Source of the DNA: Rhodohalobacter sulfatireducens
Lineage (GTDB): Bacteria; Bacteroidota; Rhodothermia; Balneolales; Balneolaceae
Direction: 5' to 3'
Length of the DNA stretch: 64,000 nucleotides
NCBI RefSeq assembly: GCF_022012475.1
Contig: NZ_JAKLWS010000001.1
Span: 62,001 to 126,000 of the forward strand
How positions within the stretch are numbered: position 1 is the first letter of the stretch; every line of letters begins with the position of its first letter. Under the pieces are notes generated by a model. That model searched no databases and had not been told where the DNA came from. It saw nothing but the letters and a program-made list of their open reading frames with translations. The position numbers were made by a program, and so were the translations under genes. Shown here piece by piece: positions 31,672 through 40,245 of this stretch.

Positions 31672-34600
31672 ATGAAATACTTTTTGTCGATCTTCGCATT
31701 ACTTTTTTCTATTCAAGCTCTTTTTGCACAAAATAATCCACTATGGCTTCGCTATCCATCCATCTCTCCTGATGGTGAGACCATTGTATTTACCTATAAA
31801 GGTGATCTATACCGGGTTTCGTCTGATGGCGGTGAAGCTCAGCAGCTAACATTTCATGAAGCCCACGATTTCATGCCTGTTTGGAGTCAAAACGGATCAT
31901 CCATTGCTTTTGCATCCGATCGTTACGGCAATTTTGATATATATGTGATGGATGCTCTCGGTGGTCCTGCCACCCGGTTAACATATCATTCCAATGATGA
32001 ACAGCCCTACTCATTTTCGCATGACAACTCTTCCGTTTTATTTGGTGCAGTTCGGCAGGATCGTGCTGAACACCGGCAATATCCAACTTCTGCCCAGCCT
32101 GAACTCTATTCCGTTCCTGCAAATGGCGGGAGGGTTGACCAGGTTTTTACGGTTCCGGCTCAAGATGTTCAGGCAAGCAGTGAAGGGCAATACTTCGTTT
32201 ATCATGATAAAAAGGGATATGAAGATAAGTGGCGAAAACATCATACATCATCCATCACAAGAGATCTTTGGATCTATTATAAGGCAGACAGCTCACATAC
32301 CAAGCTCACTGATTTTGAAGGTGAGGACCGCAATCCTGTTTTTGATGAAACTGAAGAATCACTTTTCTACCTGAGTGAAGAGAGTGGAAATTTTAATGTT
32401 CACAAATTGTCCCTCAATAATCCGGCCAACAGCACTCAGCTCACAAATTTTGACCTCCATCCAGTCCGCTTTTTAAGTCACGGCAATGGTGTTTTGGCAT
32501 TCAGTTATGACGGCGAACTCTACAAAATGACCGAAAATACAGATCCTCAGAAAATAGATATAACCATTCGAACACAGGAAAAATCGAATTCTGACCAGTT
32601 TATAAACATTAACGGCGGAGTTCGTGAAATGGCCATATCACCCAATGGAAAAGAGATAGCGTTTGTAGCACGTGGTGAAGTTTTTGTTACCTCTGTTGAT
32701 GGTTCTCTTACCAAACGAATCACGAATACGCCGGAACAGGAACAGTTTGTAACCTTTTCGCCCGATGGTAAACAGGTAGCGTATGCTGCAGAACGAAACG
32801 GAAGCTGGAGTATTTTTGCAACTGAGAAAGTCCGGGAATCCGAACCGTTTTTTTACGCAAGTACTCTTCTTCAGGAGAAAGAACTTGTAAGCGGAGATCA
32901 AGATAATTACATGCCACAATTCTCGCCCGACGGCAAAAAATTGGCGTACATTTTTGAACGGCGAACCCTTCGAATCCTTGACCTTGAAACACAAGAAACT
33001 ACAGACATTCTTACCCCGGATGAACTGTTTCATATGAGTGATGGCGACAAATATTTTCGATGGAGCCCGGACAGCAGTTGGCTGCTGGTTGGCTGGGATA
33101 AATTCCTCAATAACAGCGAAATTCTCCTTTTATCGGCAGATGGAAATCAACGGTTCAACCTTACCAAAAGCGGATACTACGACGGAGCACCAAAATGGGT
33201 GAACGACGGGAATCAAATGATCTGGTTCAGTAACAGGGACGGATTGAGAAGTTATGCAACCAGTGGGCGAACAGAACTGGATGTGTACTCCATGTTCTTT
33301 ACAGAAGAGGCTTGGGATAAGTTCAATCTCAGTAAAGAGGAGTTCGAACTGATGCAGGAGATCAAAAAAGCCAACAAAGAAGAACAGAAATCAGATGAGG
33401 ATGACGAAAGCGATGAGTCTGATGAAGATACAGTTGAACCGCTTGAGTTTGATTTTGACCAGTTAACTGAACGAACAACCCGACTCACTATTCACTCCAG
33501 TTTCCTGAGTGACGCTGTCCTGTCCAAGGACGGTGAAAAACTCTACTATCTCGCCCGGTTTGAGGATGATTATAATCTCTGGGAGACGAATCTCAGAACA
33601 AAAGAAACCAAAATGGCAGTAACTCTGAACACCGGATCAGGCAGTTTGATGTGGGATAAGGAGATGAAAAATCTTTACCTGTTAAGCAGAGGTAACATTT
33701 CAAAAATAGACCTAGAGGAAGGAAGCAGTGAACAAGTTTCCATTGCCGGCGAAATGACCTTTGATGAGGAGAAAGAACGGGAGCATCTTTTGGAACATAT
33801 CTACCTGAGAACCAAAAAGATTTTTTACGAGCCAACTTTTCATGGCAACGATTGGGATATGCTGTACGAGGAGTATCAAAAGTATCTTCCCCATATCAGT
33901 AATGAGCACGAATTTGCCGAAATGATTTCCGAATGGTTAGGTGAGTTGAATGTATCTCATGCGGGCGGCAGGTACAGCTCTTCGATGGAAAATGGTGATG
34001 AGACTGCATCACTTGGCATTTTTATGGATTGGAACTATGGGGGCAATGGAATCCGCATCGATGAAATTATAGACGGCGGCCCGCTCGACAAATCTGATGT
34101 CAACATCGAACCTGGAAGTATTATTACCGCTATTGACGGAGATACGCTCAGCTCAGATCAGGATATCACACGGTTTCTCAATCACAAAGCCGGGGATTTT
34201 GTATTGCTCGAAGTGCAAAGTCCAAACTCTGAGGAATCAAGACAGATTACCATTCAGCCAATTACCCTCAGTGATGAAGCAGATTTACTTTATGAGCGAT
34301 TTGTTGAGATCAACGAGCAGGAGGTTCAAGAAAAAAGTAATGGCCGTTTGGGCTATGTCCATATTCCGGGAATGAGTGACGAACCGTATCGCGTGGTCTT
34401 TGAAGAGATGCTTGGAAAATACCTGGAAACGGACGGGGTGATTGTTGATACTCGCTTTAACGGTGGTGGTGACCTTGTTGCAGATCTTGCGATGTTCTTT
34501 ACCGGAGAACGATTTCTAACCTATGCAACCGAAGCAAAAGTTGTTGGCGGAGAACCCACATCACGATGGACCAAACCAACCCTTTCCCTGTTTAACGAAA

Positions 34601-34899
34601 GTATGTATTCCGACGGGCACTGCTATGCCAGCGGCTATACAGATCTTGAAATCGGTACAACCGTCGGTATGCCCGTACCCGGAACTTGCAGCTTTGCAGG
34701 CTGGGAACGGCTTTCGAATGGCGTTGTCTGGGGTGTGGTTCCTGTAAGTGCAAAGAATAAAGCCGGTAAATGGCTGGAAAATAACCAGGTGAGGCCGGAT
34801 ATCGCTATCAAAAATCAACCTGAAATCATAAGGAGCGGCAAGGATCAACAACTTGAAACAGCTATAGAACAATTGATGTCAGAAATCACAAATAATTAG
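31672..34899 (+). CDS. Exported tricorn-like S41 peptidase
   Basis: 1075 residues. Signal peptide MKYFLSIFALLFSIQALFAQ, then repeated beta-propeller blades (WLRYPSISPDGETIVFTYKG; MPVWSQNGSSIAFASD), a very acidic linker (residues about 565-590), a PDZ domain (IRIDEIIDGGPLDKSD; GSIITAIDGDTL) and a C-terminal S41 catalytic domain. S762 and H763 in ELNVSHAGG and nucleophile S980 in NESMYSDGH correspond to S745, H746 and S965 of tricorn protease. It degrades peptides, here in the periplasm because it is exported. GTTVGMPVPGTCSF at about 990-1003 is the oxyanion segment; two Cys nearby could form a disulphide. Confidence 0.92.
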   Translation: MKYFLSIFALLFSIQALFAQNNPLWLRYPSISPDGETIVFTYKGDLYRVSSDGGEAQQLTFHEAHDFMPVWSQNGSSIAFASDRYGNFDIYVMDALGGPATRLTYHSNDEQPYSFSHDNSSVLFGAVRQDRAEHRQYPTSAQPELYSVPANGGRVDQVFTVPAQDVQASSEGQYFVYHDKKGYEDKWRKHHTSSITRDLWIYYKADSSHTKLTDFEGEDRNPVFDETEESLFYLSEESGNFNVHKLSLNNPANSTQLTNFDLHPVRFLSHGNGVLAFSYDGELYKMTENTDPQKIDITIRTQEKSNSDQFININGGVREMAISPNGKEIAFVARGEVFVTSVDGSLTKRITNTPEQEQFVTFSPDGKQVAYAAERNGSWSIFATEKVRESEPFFYASTLLQEKELVSGDQDNYMPQFSPDGKKLAYIFERRTLRILDLETQETTDILTPDELFHMSDGDKYFRWSPDSSWLLVGWDKFLNNSEILLLSADGNQRFNLTKSGYYDGAPKWVNDGNQMIWFSNRDGLRSYATSGRTELDVYSMFFTEEAWDKFNLSKEEFELMQEIKKANKEEQKSDEDDESDESDEDTVEPLEFDFDQLTERTTRLTIHSSFLSDAVLSKDGEKLYYLARFEDDYNLWETNLRTKETKMAVTLNTGSGSLMWDKEMKNLYLLSRGNISKIDLEEGSSEQVSIAGEMTFDEEKEREHLLEHIYLRTKKIFYEPTFHGNDWDMLYEEYQKYLPHISNEHEFAEMISEWLGELNVSHAGGRYSSSMENGDETASLGIFMDWNYGGNGIRIDEIIDGGPLDKSDVNIEPGSIITAIDGDTLSSDQDITRFLNHKAGDFVLLEVQSPNSEESRQITIQPITLSDEADLLYERFVEINEQEVQEKSNGRLGYVHIPGMSDEPYRVVFEEMLGKYLETDGVIVDTRFNGGGDLVADLAMFFTGERFLTYATEAKVVGGEPTSRWTKPTLSLFNESMYSDGHCYASGYTDLEIGTTVGMPVPGTCSFAGWERLSNGVVWGVVPVSAKNKAGKWLENNQVRPDIAIKNQPEIIRSGKDQQLETAIEQLMSEITNN

Positions 34900-34990
34900 T
34901 TTTAATGCTGAACGACTCAACTTTCTTTGCAAGTTACCGTAAAGATCTACTGATTTAAACGGTACCATCTTTAACGAATTTGGAGGAAAA

Positions 34991-35155
34991 ATGGCAAAAA
35001 ATAGAGGAGTAAAGGAGTCGGTTCGAGGCGGCATTACACTTGGTACAGCCTTGGCAGTTACAATTTCATGGTCGGTAAACAAATCAATTATTTGGGCGAT
35101 TATTCATGGCATTTTTAGTTGGTTTTATGTGATCTATTATGCTCTGTTTTACTAA
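34991..35155 (+). CDS. 54-residue conserved small membrane protein
   Basis: A short frame of 54 codons plus stop with an excellent Shine-Dalgarno (GGAGG at 34982-34986, five to nine bases before ATG). The protein begins MAKNRGVKESVRGG and contains one hydrophobic helix followed by a WAIIHGIFSWFYVIYYALF end. Small proteins ending in a W-A-I-I-H-G-x-x-x-W-x-Y-V-I-Y-Y block recur in Bacteroidota-like genomes as hypothetical membrane proteins. Function unknown; the strong ribosome-binding site supports translation. Lies between the tricorn-like and DUF6159 genes on the same strand. Confidence 0.75.
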   Translation: MAKNRGVKESVRGGITLGTALAVTISWSVNKSIIWAIIHGIFSWFYVIYYALFY

Positions 35156-35212
35156 TTTCCGTTTTCGATATATTTTTGGCTAATCAAGAACCATAAATAG
35201 ACTGAAGAGGAT

Positions 35213-36037
35213 ATGCGTCGTTTCTCGAACACATGGTCTTTAATGAAAAGCTCCTTCCAGGTTCTAAAAGAAGATACAGCTGTCCTGCTATTTCCAGTTT
35301 TATCGGGGATTTTCACGCTAATTATCATCGCAAGTTTTCTATTGCCTTTTTTTGCTACAGGCAATCTATCCTCACTACAATTTTTAGAGAATCAACCCGG
35401 TTTTATCGGGTACCTCTACCTGTTTCTGTTTTATTTTCTCTCGTACTTTGTGGTACTTTTTTTTAACTCGGCATCGGTTGTATATGCTATTGATGTGATG
35501 AGGGGTGGAAATCCAACCATATCGAGTGCTGTTAAAATGGTTTCTCACAGAATTACTCCACTATTGGGATGGACATTTATCGCCGCCACGGTTGGGCTGA
35601 TTATCAATTCGATTGAGAACTCTTCAGACAGCGTTGGAAAATTATTTTCCGCCTTTCTCGGATTGAGCTGGACGGTTACCAGTTTCCTTGTATTGCCAAT
35701 TCTTATCGTAGAGGGTCATGGCCCTGTCACATCACTCAAACTATCTGCTGAAATGCTCAAAAATTCCTGGGGAGAACAGCTCATCGGACATTTCAGTTTT
35801 GGATTGATATTTGCCGTGTTAAGCTTCCCAATTTTTTTAATCATCTTCCTGGGCTTACAATATGGTGGCGCAGCAGCTATCGTAGGTATTATAACTGGTG
35901 TTTTGTTAATTTTGGGAATGGGCGTTGTTCAATGGTCACTGCAATCTATCTTCATGGGAGCGATGTACCTGTTTGTGCGTGAGGAGAAAATTCCTCCTTC
36001 TTATTCACTTTCACAGATCAGTAATGCATTTCACTAA
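35213..36037 (+). CDS. DUF6159-like integral membrane protein
   Basis: 274 residues with about six transmembrane helices. It begins with a conserved amphipathic segment (MRRFSNTWSLMKSSFQVLKEDTAVLLFPVLSG) and contains VVYAIDVMRGG, ILIVEGHGPVTSLKLSAEMLKNSW and a C-terminal YLFVREEKIP. This pattern matches DUF6159 proteins: membrane proteins whose loops carry the W-x-L-x-x-x-S-x-x-VL-x-x-x-x-x-LLLFP opening. Function unknown. Follows the small membrane protein by 57 bases. Confidence 0.6.
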   Translation: MRRFSNTWSLMKSSFQVLKEDTAVLLFPVLSGIFTLIIIASFLLPFFATGNLSSLQFLENQPGFIGYLYLFLFYFLSYFVVLFFNSASVVYAIDVMRGGNPTISSAVKMVSHRITPLLGWTFIAATVGLIINSIENSSDSVGKLFSAFLGLSWTVTSFLVLPILIVEGHGPVTSLKLSAEMLKNSWGEQLIGHFSFGLIFAVLSFPIFLIIFLGLQYGGAAAIVGIITGVLLILGMGVVQWSLQSIFMGAMYLFVREEKIPPSYSLSQISNAFH

Positions 36038-36113
36038 TCCTCAAAGAATTTTAATTGATTGATTTGGCATTTTGATTCCTTCTAGCCCAGTGTACATCAA
36101 GAAAAGAGAGCTA

Positions 36114-36142
36114 TTTGATCGATTAAATTCTCCTTATCTTTG
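36114..36142 (+). promoter_or_regulatory. Putative promoter of hslO
   Basis: TTTG at 36114-36117 and TATCTTTG at 36135-36142, separated by 17 bases, fit the TTTG / TAnnTTTG consensus for the primary sigma factor of Bacteroidota. The motif lies 70 bases before the start at 36212. Best such match seen in the window; still a visual call. Confidence 0.55.
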
Positions 36143-36211
36143 CAACGATTTTCAACACAAATTTTGTTATAAGTCACTCAAAACGTTGAAAGGATAGCAA
36201 AAGAAAAATTC

Positions 36212-37120
36212 ATGTCTATAAGTAAGGAAGAATTTAAGTTTAATGATCGCCTGATCAAGGGAATCGAGACCAAAGGACGATTCAAAATCAGTGTTGTAAA
36301 AACAACCGATGTAGTTCAAACAGCAAAGGACAATCATGGCCTTTCCCTGTTGAATACCGTCTTGTTGGGCCGAACTCTAACTGCCGCCATGCTGCTCGCT
36401 TCTGAACTAAAAGGCGAGGAACGAATTAAAGTACAAATGGAAGGAAACGGTCCGGTCGGATTCCTTATAGCCGAAGCCAATCGTGTTGGTGAAATAAGGG
36501 GTTATTCACAAAACCCGACCGTTGAACTCGATTACAGCCAACCGGATGTATCCATAGGTGACGGAATTGGATTAGGCCTCCTAACGGTTTCAAAAACGCT
36601 CTATAATGAAGCTGAACCAAGGACCAGCACCATTGAGATTGTGGAGGGTGATGTTCTTTCAGACATGGCGCATTACATGGTTCAATCGGAACAGGTTTTA
36701 TCTGCCTTTTTACTTGATGTGAGTTTGAAAGACAATGGTGATGTCAATCAAGCCGGCGGATTACTTATCCAACGACTACCTGAAGCGGATGAATCGGTGA
36801 TGAAAACATTGCAAACAACGGTTAAAGAACTGTCACCTGTTTCCAACTTTCTTGAAGATGGGCATTACATTGATGCGATCATGGAGGAAGCTTGTAAACC
36901 CTTTCCAGTGAAGGAGCTGGATCGACAGCCGGTCCACTTTTTCTGCCGATGCAGTACAGACAAATTTAAAAATGCACTGTCACTTCTCAGTTACGAAGAC
37001 CTTAAAGAACTGAAGGGTGAAGACCAGGAGATGGTGTGCCACTATTGTGGTTCAAAACATACCGTTAGTGAGGAAGAGATCTATTCGATTGTAGAATCTG
37101 CCAAAGCTAAGCTGAATTAG
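36212..37120 (+). CDS. hslO: Redox-regulated chaperone Hsp33
   Basis: 302 residues. The N-terminal domain carries the HslO signatures (KTTDVVQTA, LLGRTLTAAMLLASELKGEERIKVQMEGNGPVG in segments, GDGIGLGLLTVSKTL). The C-terminal zinc switch is intact: CRC (residues 246-250 region) and MVCHYCG, i.e. C-x-C and C-x-x-C. Oxidation releases zinc and activates the holdase. The ndh start follows one base after the stop codon, so hslO and ndh are co-transcribed from the promoter at 36114. Confidence 0.95.
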   Translation: MSISKEEFKFNDRLIKGIETKGRFKISVVKTTDVVQTAKDNHGLSLLNTVLLGRTLTAAMLLASELKGEERIKVQMEGNGPVGFLIAEANRVGEIRGYSQNPTVELDYSQPDVSIGDGIGLGLLTVSKTLYNEAEPRTSTIEIVEGDVLSDMAHYMVQSEQVLSAFLLDVSLKDNGDVNQAGGLLIQRLPEADESVMKTLQTTVKELSPVSNFLEDGHYIDAIMEEACKPFPVKELDRQPVHFFCRCSTDKFKNALSLLSYEDLKELKGEDQEMVCHYCGSKHTVSEEEIYSIVESAKAKLN

Positions 37121-37121
37121 T

Positions 37122-38381
37122 ATGGGTACTTCCCGTAAAACAGTAATTATTGTAGGTGGAGGATTCGGTGGTATTGCTGCAGCCAAATCGCTAAAGAATA
37201 CTCAATACAATGTAATTCTGATCGACAAAAAGAATCACCATCTATTCCAGCCTCTCCTCTACCAGGTTGCCACTGCAGCACTCTCGCCGGGTGATATTGC
37301 CATGCCAATTCGCGGTATTTTTGGGAATTATGATAACATCCGAACGGTAATGGACAAAGTGGTTGAGATCAACAAAGAGACCCAAACAATACAGCTTGAA
37401 ACAGGTGACTCCTTAAATTTTGACTTCCTGATTTTAGCCCCGGGCGCACAGTACAACTACTTTGGCAATAAAGACTGGGCTGATCATGCTCCCGGCTTAA
37501 AAACGTTAGACAACGCTCTCGAAATCCGCGAAAAGATTTTAATCTCGCTCGAAAAAGCCGATCAAATTTCAGATAAAGCAAAGCGAAAACCCTATCTGAG
37601 ATATGTTGTTGTTGGCGCGGGGCCTACCGGTGTTGAAACAGCCGGGGCGATTGCTGAAATCGCAAAACGAAATATGATGAGAGACTTTAAATCACTCTCC
37701 CCTGCTGAAACGGAGGTATATCTTGTTGAAGCGGCCGATGGCGTACTGAACGGATATCCCGAAAATCTTTCTAAAAGAGCTCAAAAAGACTTGGAAAAGA
37801 TGGGAGTAAATGTATTGCTGAATAGCCCTGTGACGGATATCAGGGAGGATGGGATTGAAATAGAGGAACGCTTTATTGAAACCCCAAACATGGTTTGGGC
37901 CGCGGGTGTTAAAGCATCGCCACTCATTGAAGCACTTGACTGCGACATTGATAAAATGGGACGAGCAATCGTCAATGAACATCTTACAATCCCCGGTTCC
38001 AATAATATTTTCGTAATTGGTGATGCTGCTCACTCAAAAGATGAGGATGGCAATCCGTTACCCGGTCTTGCCCCCGTCGCACTTCAGATGGGACGGTATG
38101 TGGGTGATCTCATCAAAAAAGAAATACCTATAAAGGATTCCAAAGCATTTCATTATGTAGATAAGGGTACAATGGCAACCATCGGGAGAGCCAAAGCCGT
38201 TGCCGAAGTTCGTGGGTTTACCTTCAGTGGATTAATTGCCTGGCTTTTATGGTGTTTCATCCACATATTTTTCCTGATTGGTTTCAGAAATCGATTTCGC
38301 GTCTTTGCCGAATGGAGTTGGTACTACATCACATTCAAGAGAGGGGTGCGGTTGATTACTGGTCGATCATCAAATGAATAA
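37122..38381 (+). CDS. ndh: Type II NADH:quinone oxidoreductase-like flavoprotein
   Basis: 419 residues. The first Rossmann motif VIIVGGGFGGIAAAKSL binds FAD and the second VVVGAGPTGVETAGAIAEI binds NAD(P)H. Between them is LFQPLLYQVATAALSPGDIAMPIR, a typical NDH-2 stretch. GDAAHSKDEDGNPLPGLAPVALQMGRYVG is the FAD-isoalloxazine block in pieces. The C-terminal hydrophobic helix (LIAWLLWCFIHIFFLIGFRNRF) anchors it to the inner membrane. It passes electrons from NADH to quinone without pumping. Directly after hslO. Confidence 0.92.
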   Translation: MGTSRKTVIIVGGGFGGIAAAKSLKNTQYNVILIDKKNHHLFQPLLYQVATAALSPGDIAMPIRGIFGNYDNIRTVMDKVVEINKETQTIQLETGDSLNFDFLILAPGAQYNYFGNKDWADHAPGLKTLDNALEIREKILISLEKADQISDKAKRKPYLRYVVVGAGPTGVETAGAIAEIAKRNMMRDFKSLSPAETEVYLVEAADGVLNGYPENLSKRAQKDLEKMGVNVLLNSPVTDIREDGIEIEERFIETPNMVWAAGVKASPLIEALDCDIDKMGRAIVNEHLTIPGSNNIFVIGDAAHSKDEDGNPLPGLAPVALQMGRYVGDLIKKEIPIKDSKAFHYVDKGTMATIGRAKAVAEVRGFTFSGLIAWLLWCFIHIFFLIGFRNRFRVFAEWSWYYITFKRGVRLITGRSSNE

Positions 38382-38388
38382 TATCCGT

Positions 38389-38721
38389 TCAATCAATCTC
38401 TAAAAAAGAACTCTCGGAATTGTTGATAAATCTTTCAATGTCTTCCAAATAAGTTAAAATGGTATCATAAATCTCATTAGTAGAACAATTTCCTTTATGG
38501 ATCCAAATTACCTTTGGTGGATGACTAAAAAGAAAGCTTCTCTGATGAAAATCTGAGTCTTTTGAAATGATCACAAAATTATTCTCCTTCGCATATTCCC
38601 AAATTTATGAATCAGTAGCTTCTTCCATTCCAAGTAGCTTAACGTGTTCAGAATTCGGGAAATAATCCTCGAGTAATTGCACTAAGCGATACGAAAGATT
38701 TTGGTCAAACAGTAATTTCAC
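38389..38721 (-). pseudogene. DUF5615 PIN-like toxin gene broken by a nonsense codon
   Basis: Reading from the GTG at 38721 gives KLLFDQNLSYRLVQLLEDYF (a PIN-like N-terminus with the first Asp), then an in-frame TAA at 38605-38607 (codon 39), then IWEYAKENNFVIISKDSDFHQ and the rest of the domain to 38389, 111 codons in all. The stop falls at the Glu position expected in the conserved ATDSEIW region; a single G-to-T change (GAA to TAA) would explain it. The GTG overlaps the stop of the DUF433 antitoxin-like gene by four bases (GTGA). DUF433/DUF5615 pairs are proposed toxin-antitoxin modules. A sequencing error is possible, but the remaining frame shows no other damage. A downstream ATG at 38574 could restart the second part. 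Confidence 0.85.
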
Positions 38722-38942
38722 GCAGGAATGCGGGTAAATTTACGCTCTCGATCAGCAGCAAAAGCGAGAGAAGCTCGAATATCATTTTTATTTAGCTCAG
38801 GAAAATCGTTTAAAATCTCTTCCTCTGTCATTCCAGAAGCTAAATAATCTAAAATATCATAGACAGTTATTCGCATACCGCGAATACATGGTTTACCACC
38901 GCGAACATCAGATTTGATTGTTATGATATCTTTATAATCCAT
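38718..38942 (-). CDS. DUF433 protein, antitoxin-like
   Basis: 74 residues, complete. DUF433 signature: DYKDIITIKSDVRGGKPCIRGMRITVYDILDYLASGMTEEEIL in overlapping short segments (KPCIRGMRITVYDIL; LNDFPELNKNDIRASL). These small proteins carry a winged-helix-like DNA-binding fold and occur in front of DUF5615 PIN-like toxins. The stop overlaps the start of the DUF5615 gene by four bases. Probably autoregulates the pair. It remains intact although its partner is broken. Confidence 0.9.
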   Translation of the reverse strand: MDYKDIITIKSDVRGGKPCIRGMRITVYDILDYLASGMTEEEILNDFPELNKNDIRASLAFAADRERKFTRIPA

Positions 38943-39019
38943 AATTCAATATGCGCGAGGGGCTCGTTGTTGGCAAATAATCACCTGAGAAGCGTTGAAT
39001 TCATAAAAGCCTGACCTGT

Positions 39020-39466
39020 CTAAACCGCAAAAGACGAACCACATCCACAGGATTCACTGGCATTTGGATTATCAAAAGTAAAACCACGGGCATCTAAACC
39101 ATCGGGGTAATCTATCACAATTCCCTCAAGGTACATTAAATGTTTAGGATCGATAATAATATCCATGCCCTGGCTTTCAACAACTTTATCCTCATCCGTT
39201 TTAATGTCGAAACCCAGTTTGTAGCTCAAACCTGAACATCCGCCGCCTTCAACCGCTACCCGAAGATAAAGCTCTCCATCCAGGCTCTCTTTCCTTTTGA
39301 TCTCGCGAACCTGTCGCGCTGCTCTTTCGGTTAAAGCCACAGGATCTTGATCTATATTTACATCCTGTGGTAATTCAGTCGCTTCAGTGGCAGCACTTTC
39401 TTCATCATCAACGTCATCAATTAAAGACGAGATAACATCATCTAAATTTTCTTCTTCTAGAGCCAT
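39020..39466 (-). CDS. A-type iron-sulfur carrier (IscA/ErpA/HesB family)
   Basis: 148 residues. The C-terminal 100 residues form the A-type carrier domain: LTERAARQVREI, GGGCSGLSYKLGFD (C77) and SESCGCGSSFAV (C140, C142), the three cluster cysteines. The first 40 residues are an acidic extension (SSLIDDVDDEESAATEATE) not found in classical IscA. It carries [2Fe-2S]/[4Fe-4S] clusters to apoproteins such as LipA, encoded 3 kb away. Three bases separate it from the AlbA_2 gene upstream, so co-transcribed with it and probably with gpsA-plsY. Confidence 0.93.
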   Translation of the reverse strand: MALEEENLDDVISSLIDDVDDEESAATEATELPQDVNIDQDPVALTERAARQVREIKRKESLDGELYLRVAVEGGGCSGLSYKLGFDIKTDEDKVVESQGMDIIIDPKHLMYLEGIVIDYPDGLDARGFTFDNPNASESCGCGSSFAV

Positions 39467-39469
39467 TGG

Positions 39470-40210
39470 TTACTTCGTTGTATGTGAAAATGTGTAGTAA
39501 TCTGTTTCTGAACGGTTGAAGAGTTTGAGAACCCCGGCGCTCACTAAGTTAACCAGAATTTTGGAAGCACGATAGGTAGTTACGTTGATCAATTGGGAAT
39601 ATTTTAGAACGGTAATTTCTCCATATTCATTCAAATAGCGGAATAACATCTGCTCCCTCTCCCCATATTCAAACGTAACACCTTCATCTGAATACCTGTT
39701 TTTGAGAATTTCTGCTTGCTCATCACTTGCCAGTACACTTTTATCATCGCGCCGCACAAATACCAGCCTTTTCTTTTTACTTTTATTATAAACCGGTTTT
39801 TTCTCCGCTTCAGGAACCCGAACCACCATTACGTCCAGGCTTCCACTGTGGATGAGTTCAATTTCAATCTCAACAGCCGGCACACAATATTCAAAAGCGG
39901 CCTTATGAAGTACATATTCCTCTTCAAAATAAGCACTCACGCCGGTAATATTTTTATGATCATCCACCCCAACCAATATTGTTCCACCTTTAGTATTTGC
40001 AAAGGCAGCAATTTCGCGAGCAATCTTACCGGTGGACGGTGTTGTCTTTTTAAATTCTAGATACTTCCCTTCACCTGTCTGAATGAGGTTACGAAGATCC
40101 GCAGGGGTCATGCTGGAAATAGTTATTTCTCCATTGGGAAGCATCATAGTATTTGAATTTTTTTGAAGGTCGGGGTTCGATTTGAATCCTTTATGAAGAT
40201 AGCCATACAT
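39470..40210 (-). CDS. AlbA_2 (Schlafen-like) ATP/nucleic-acid-binding protein
   Basis: 246 residues if started at 40210; a second ATG at 40147 (residue 22) is just before the domain. Residues 40-165 form an AlbA_2 domain: GEGKYLEFKKT, KIAREIAAFANTKGGTILVGVDDHKNITGV in parts, and YEYCVPAVEIEI. The C-terminal part, about 180-240, looks like a winged helix (YGEITVLKYSQLINVTTYRASKILVNLV). These proteins are usually annotated as ATP-binding regulators. Placed between gpsA and an iron-sulfur carrier in a minus-strand operon. Role unknown; regulation of its neighbours is a guess. Confidence 0.82.
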   Translation of the reverse strand: MYGYLHKGFKSNPDLQKNSNTMMLPNGEITISSMTPADLRNLIQTGEGKYLEFKKTTPSTGKIAREIAAFANTKGGTILVGVDDHKNITGVSAYFEEEYVLHKAAFEYCVPAVEIEIELIHSGSLDVMVVRVPEAEKKPVYNKSKKKRLVFVRRDDKSVLASDEQAEILKNRYSDEGVTFEYGEREQMLFRYLNEYGEITVLKYSQLINVTTYRASKILVNLVSAGVLKLFNRSETDYYTFSHTTK

Positions 40211-40245
40211 AAAATGGGGATTTAGGATCTGACCGAATAATAGCC

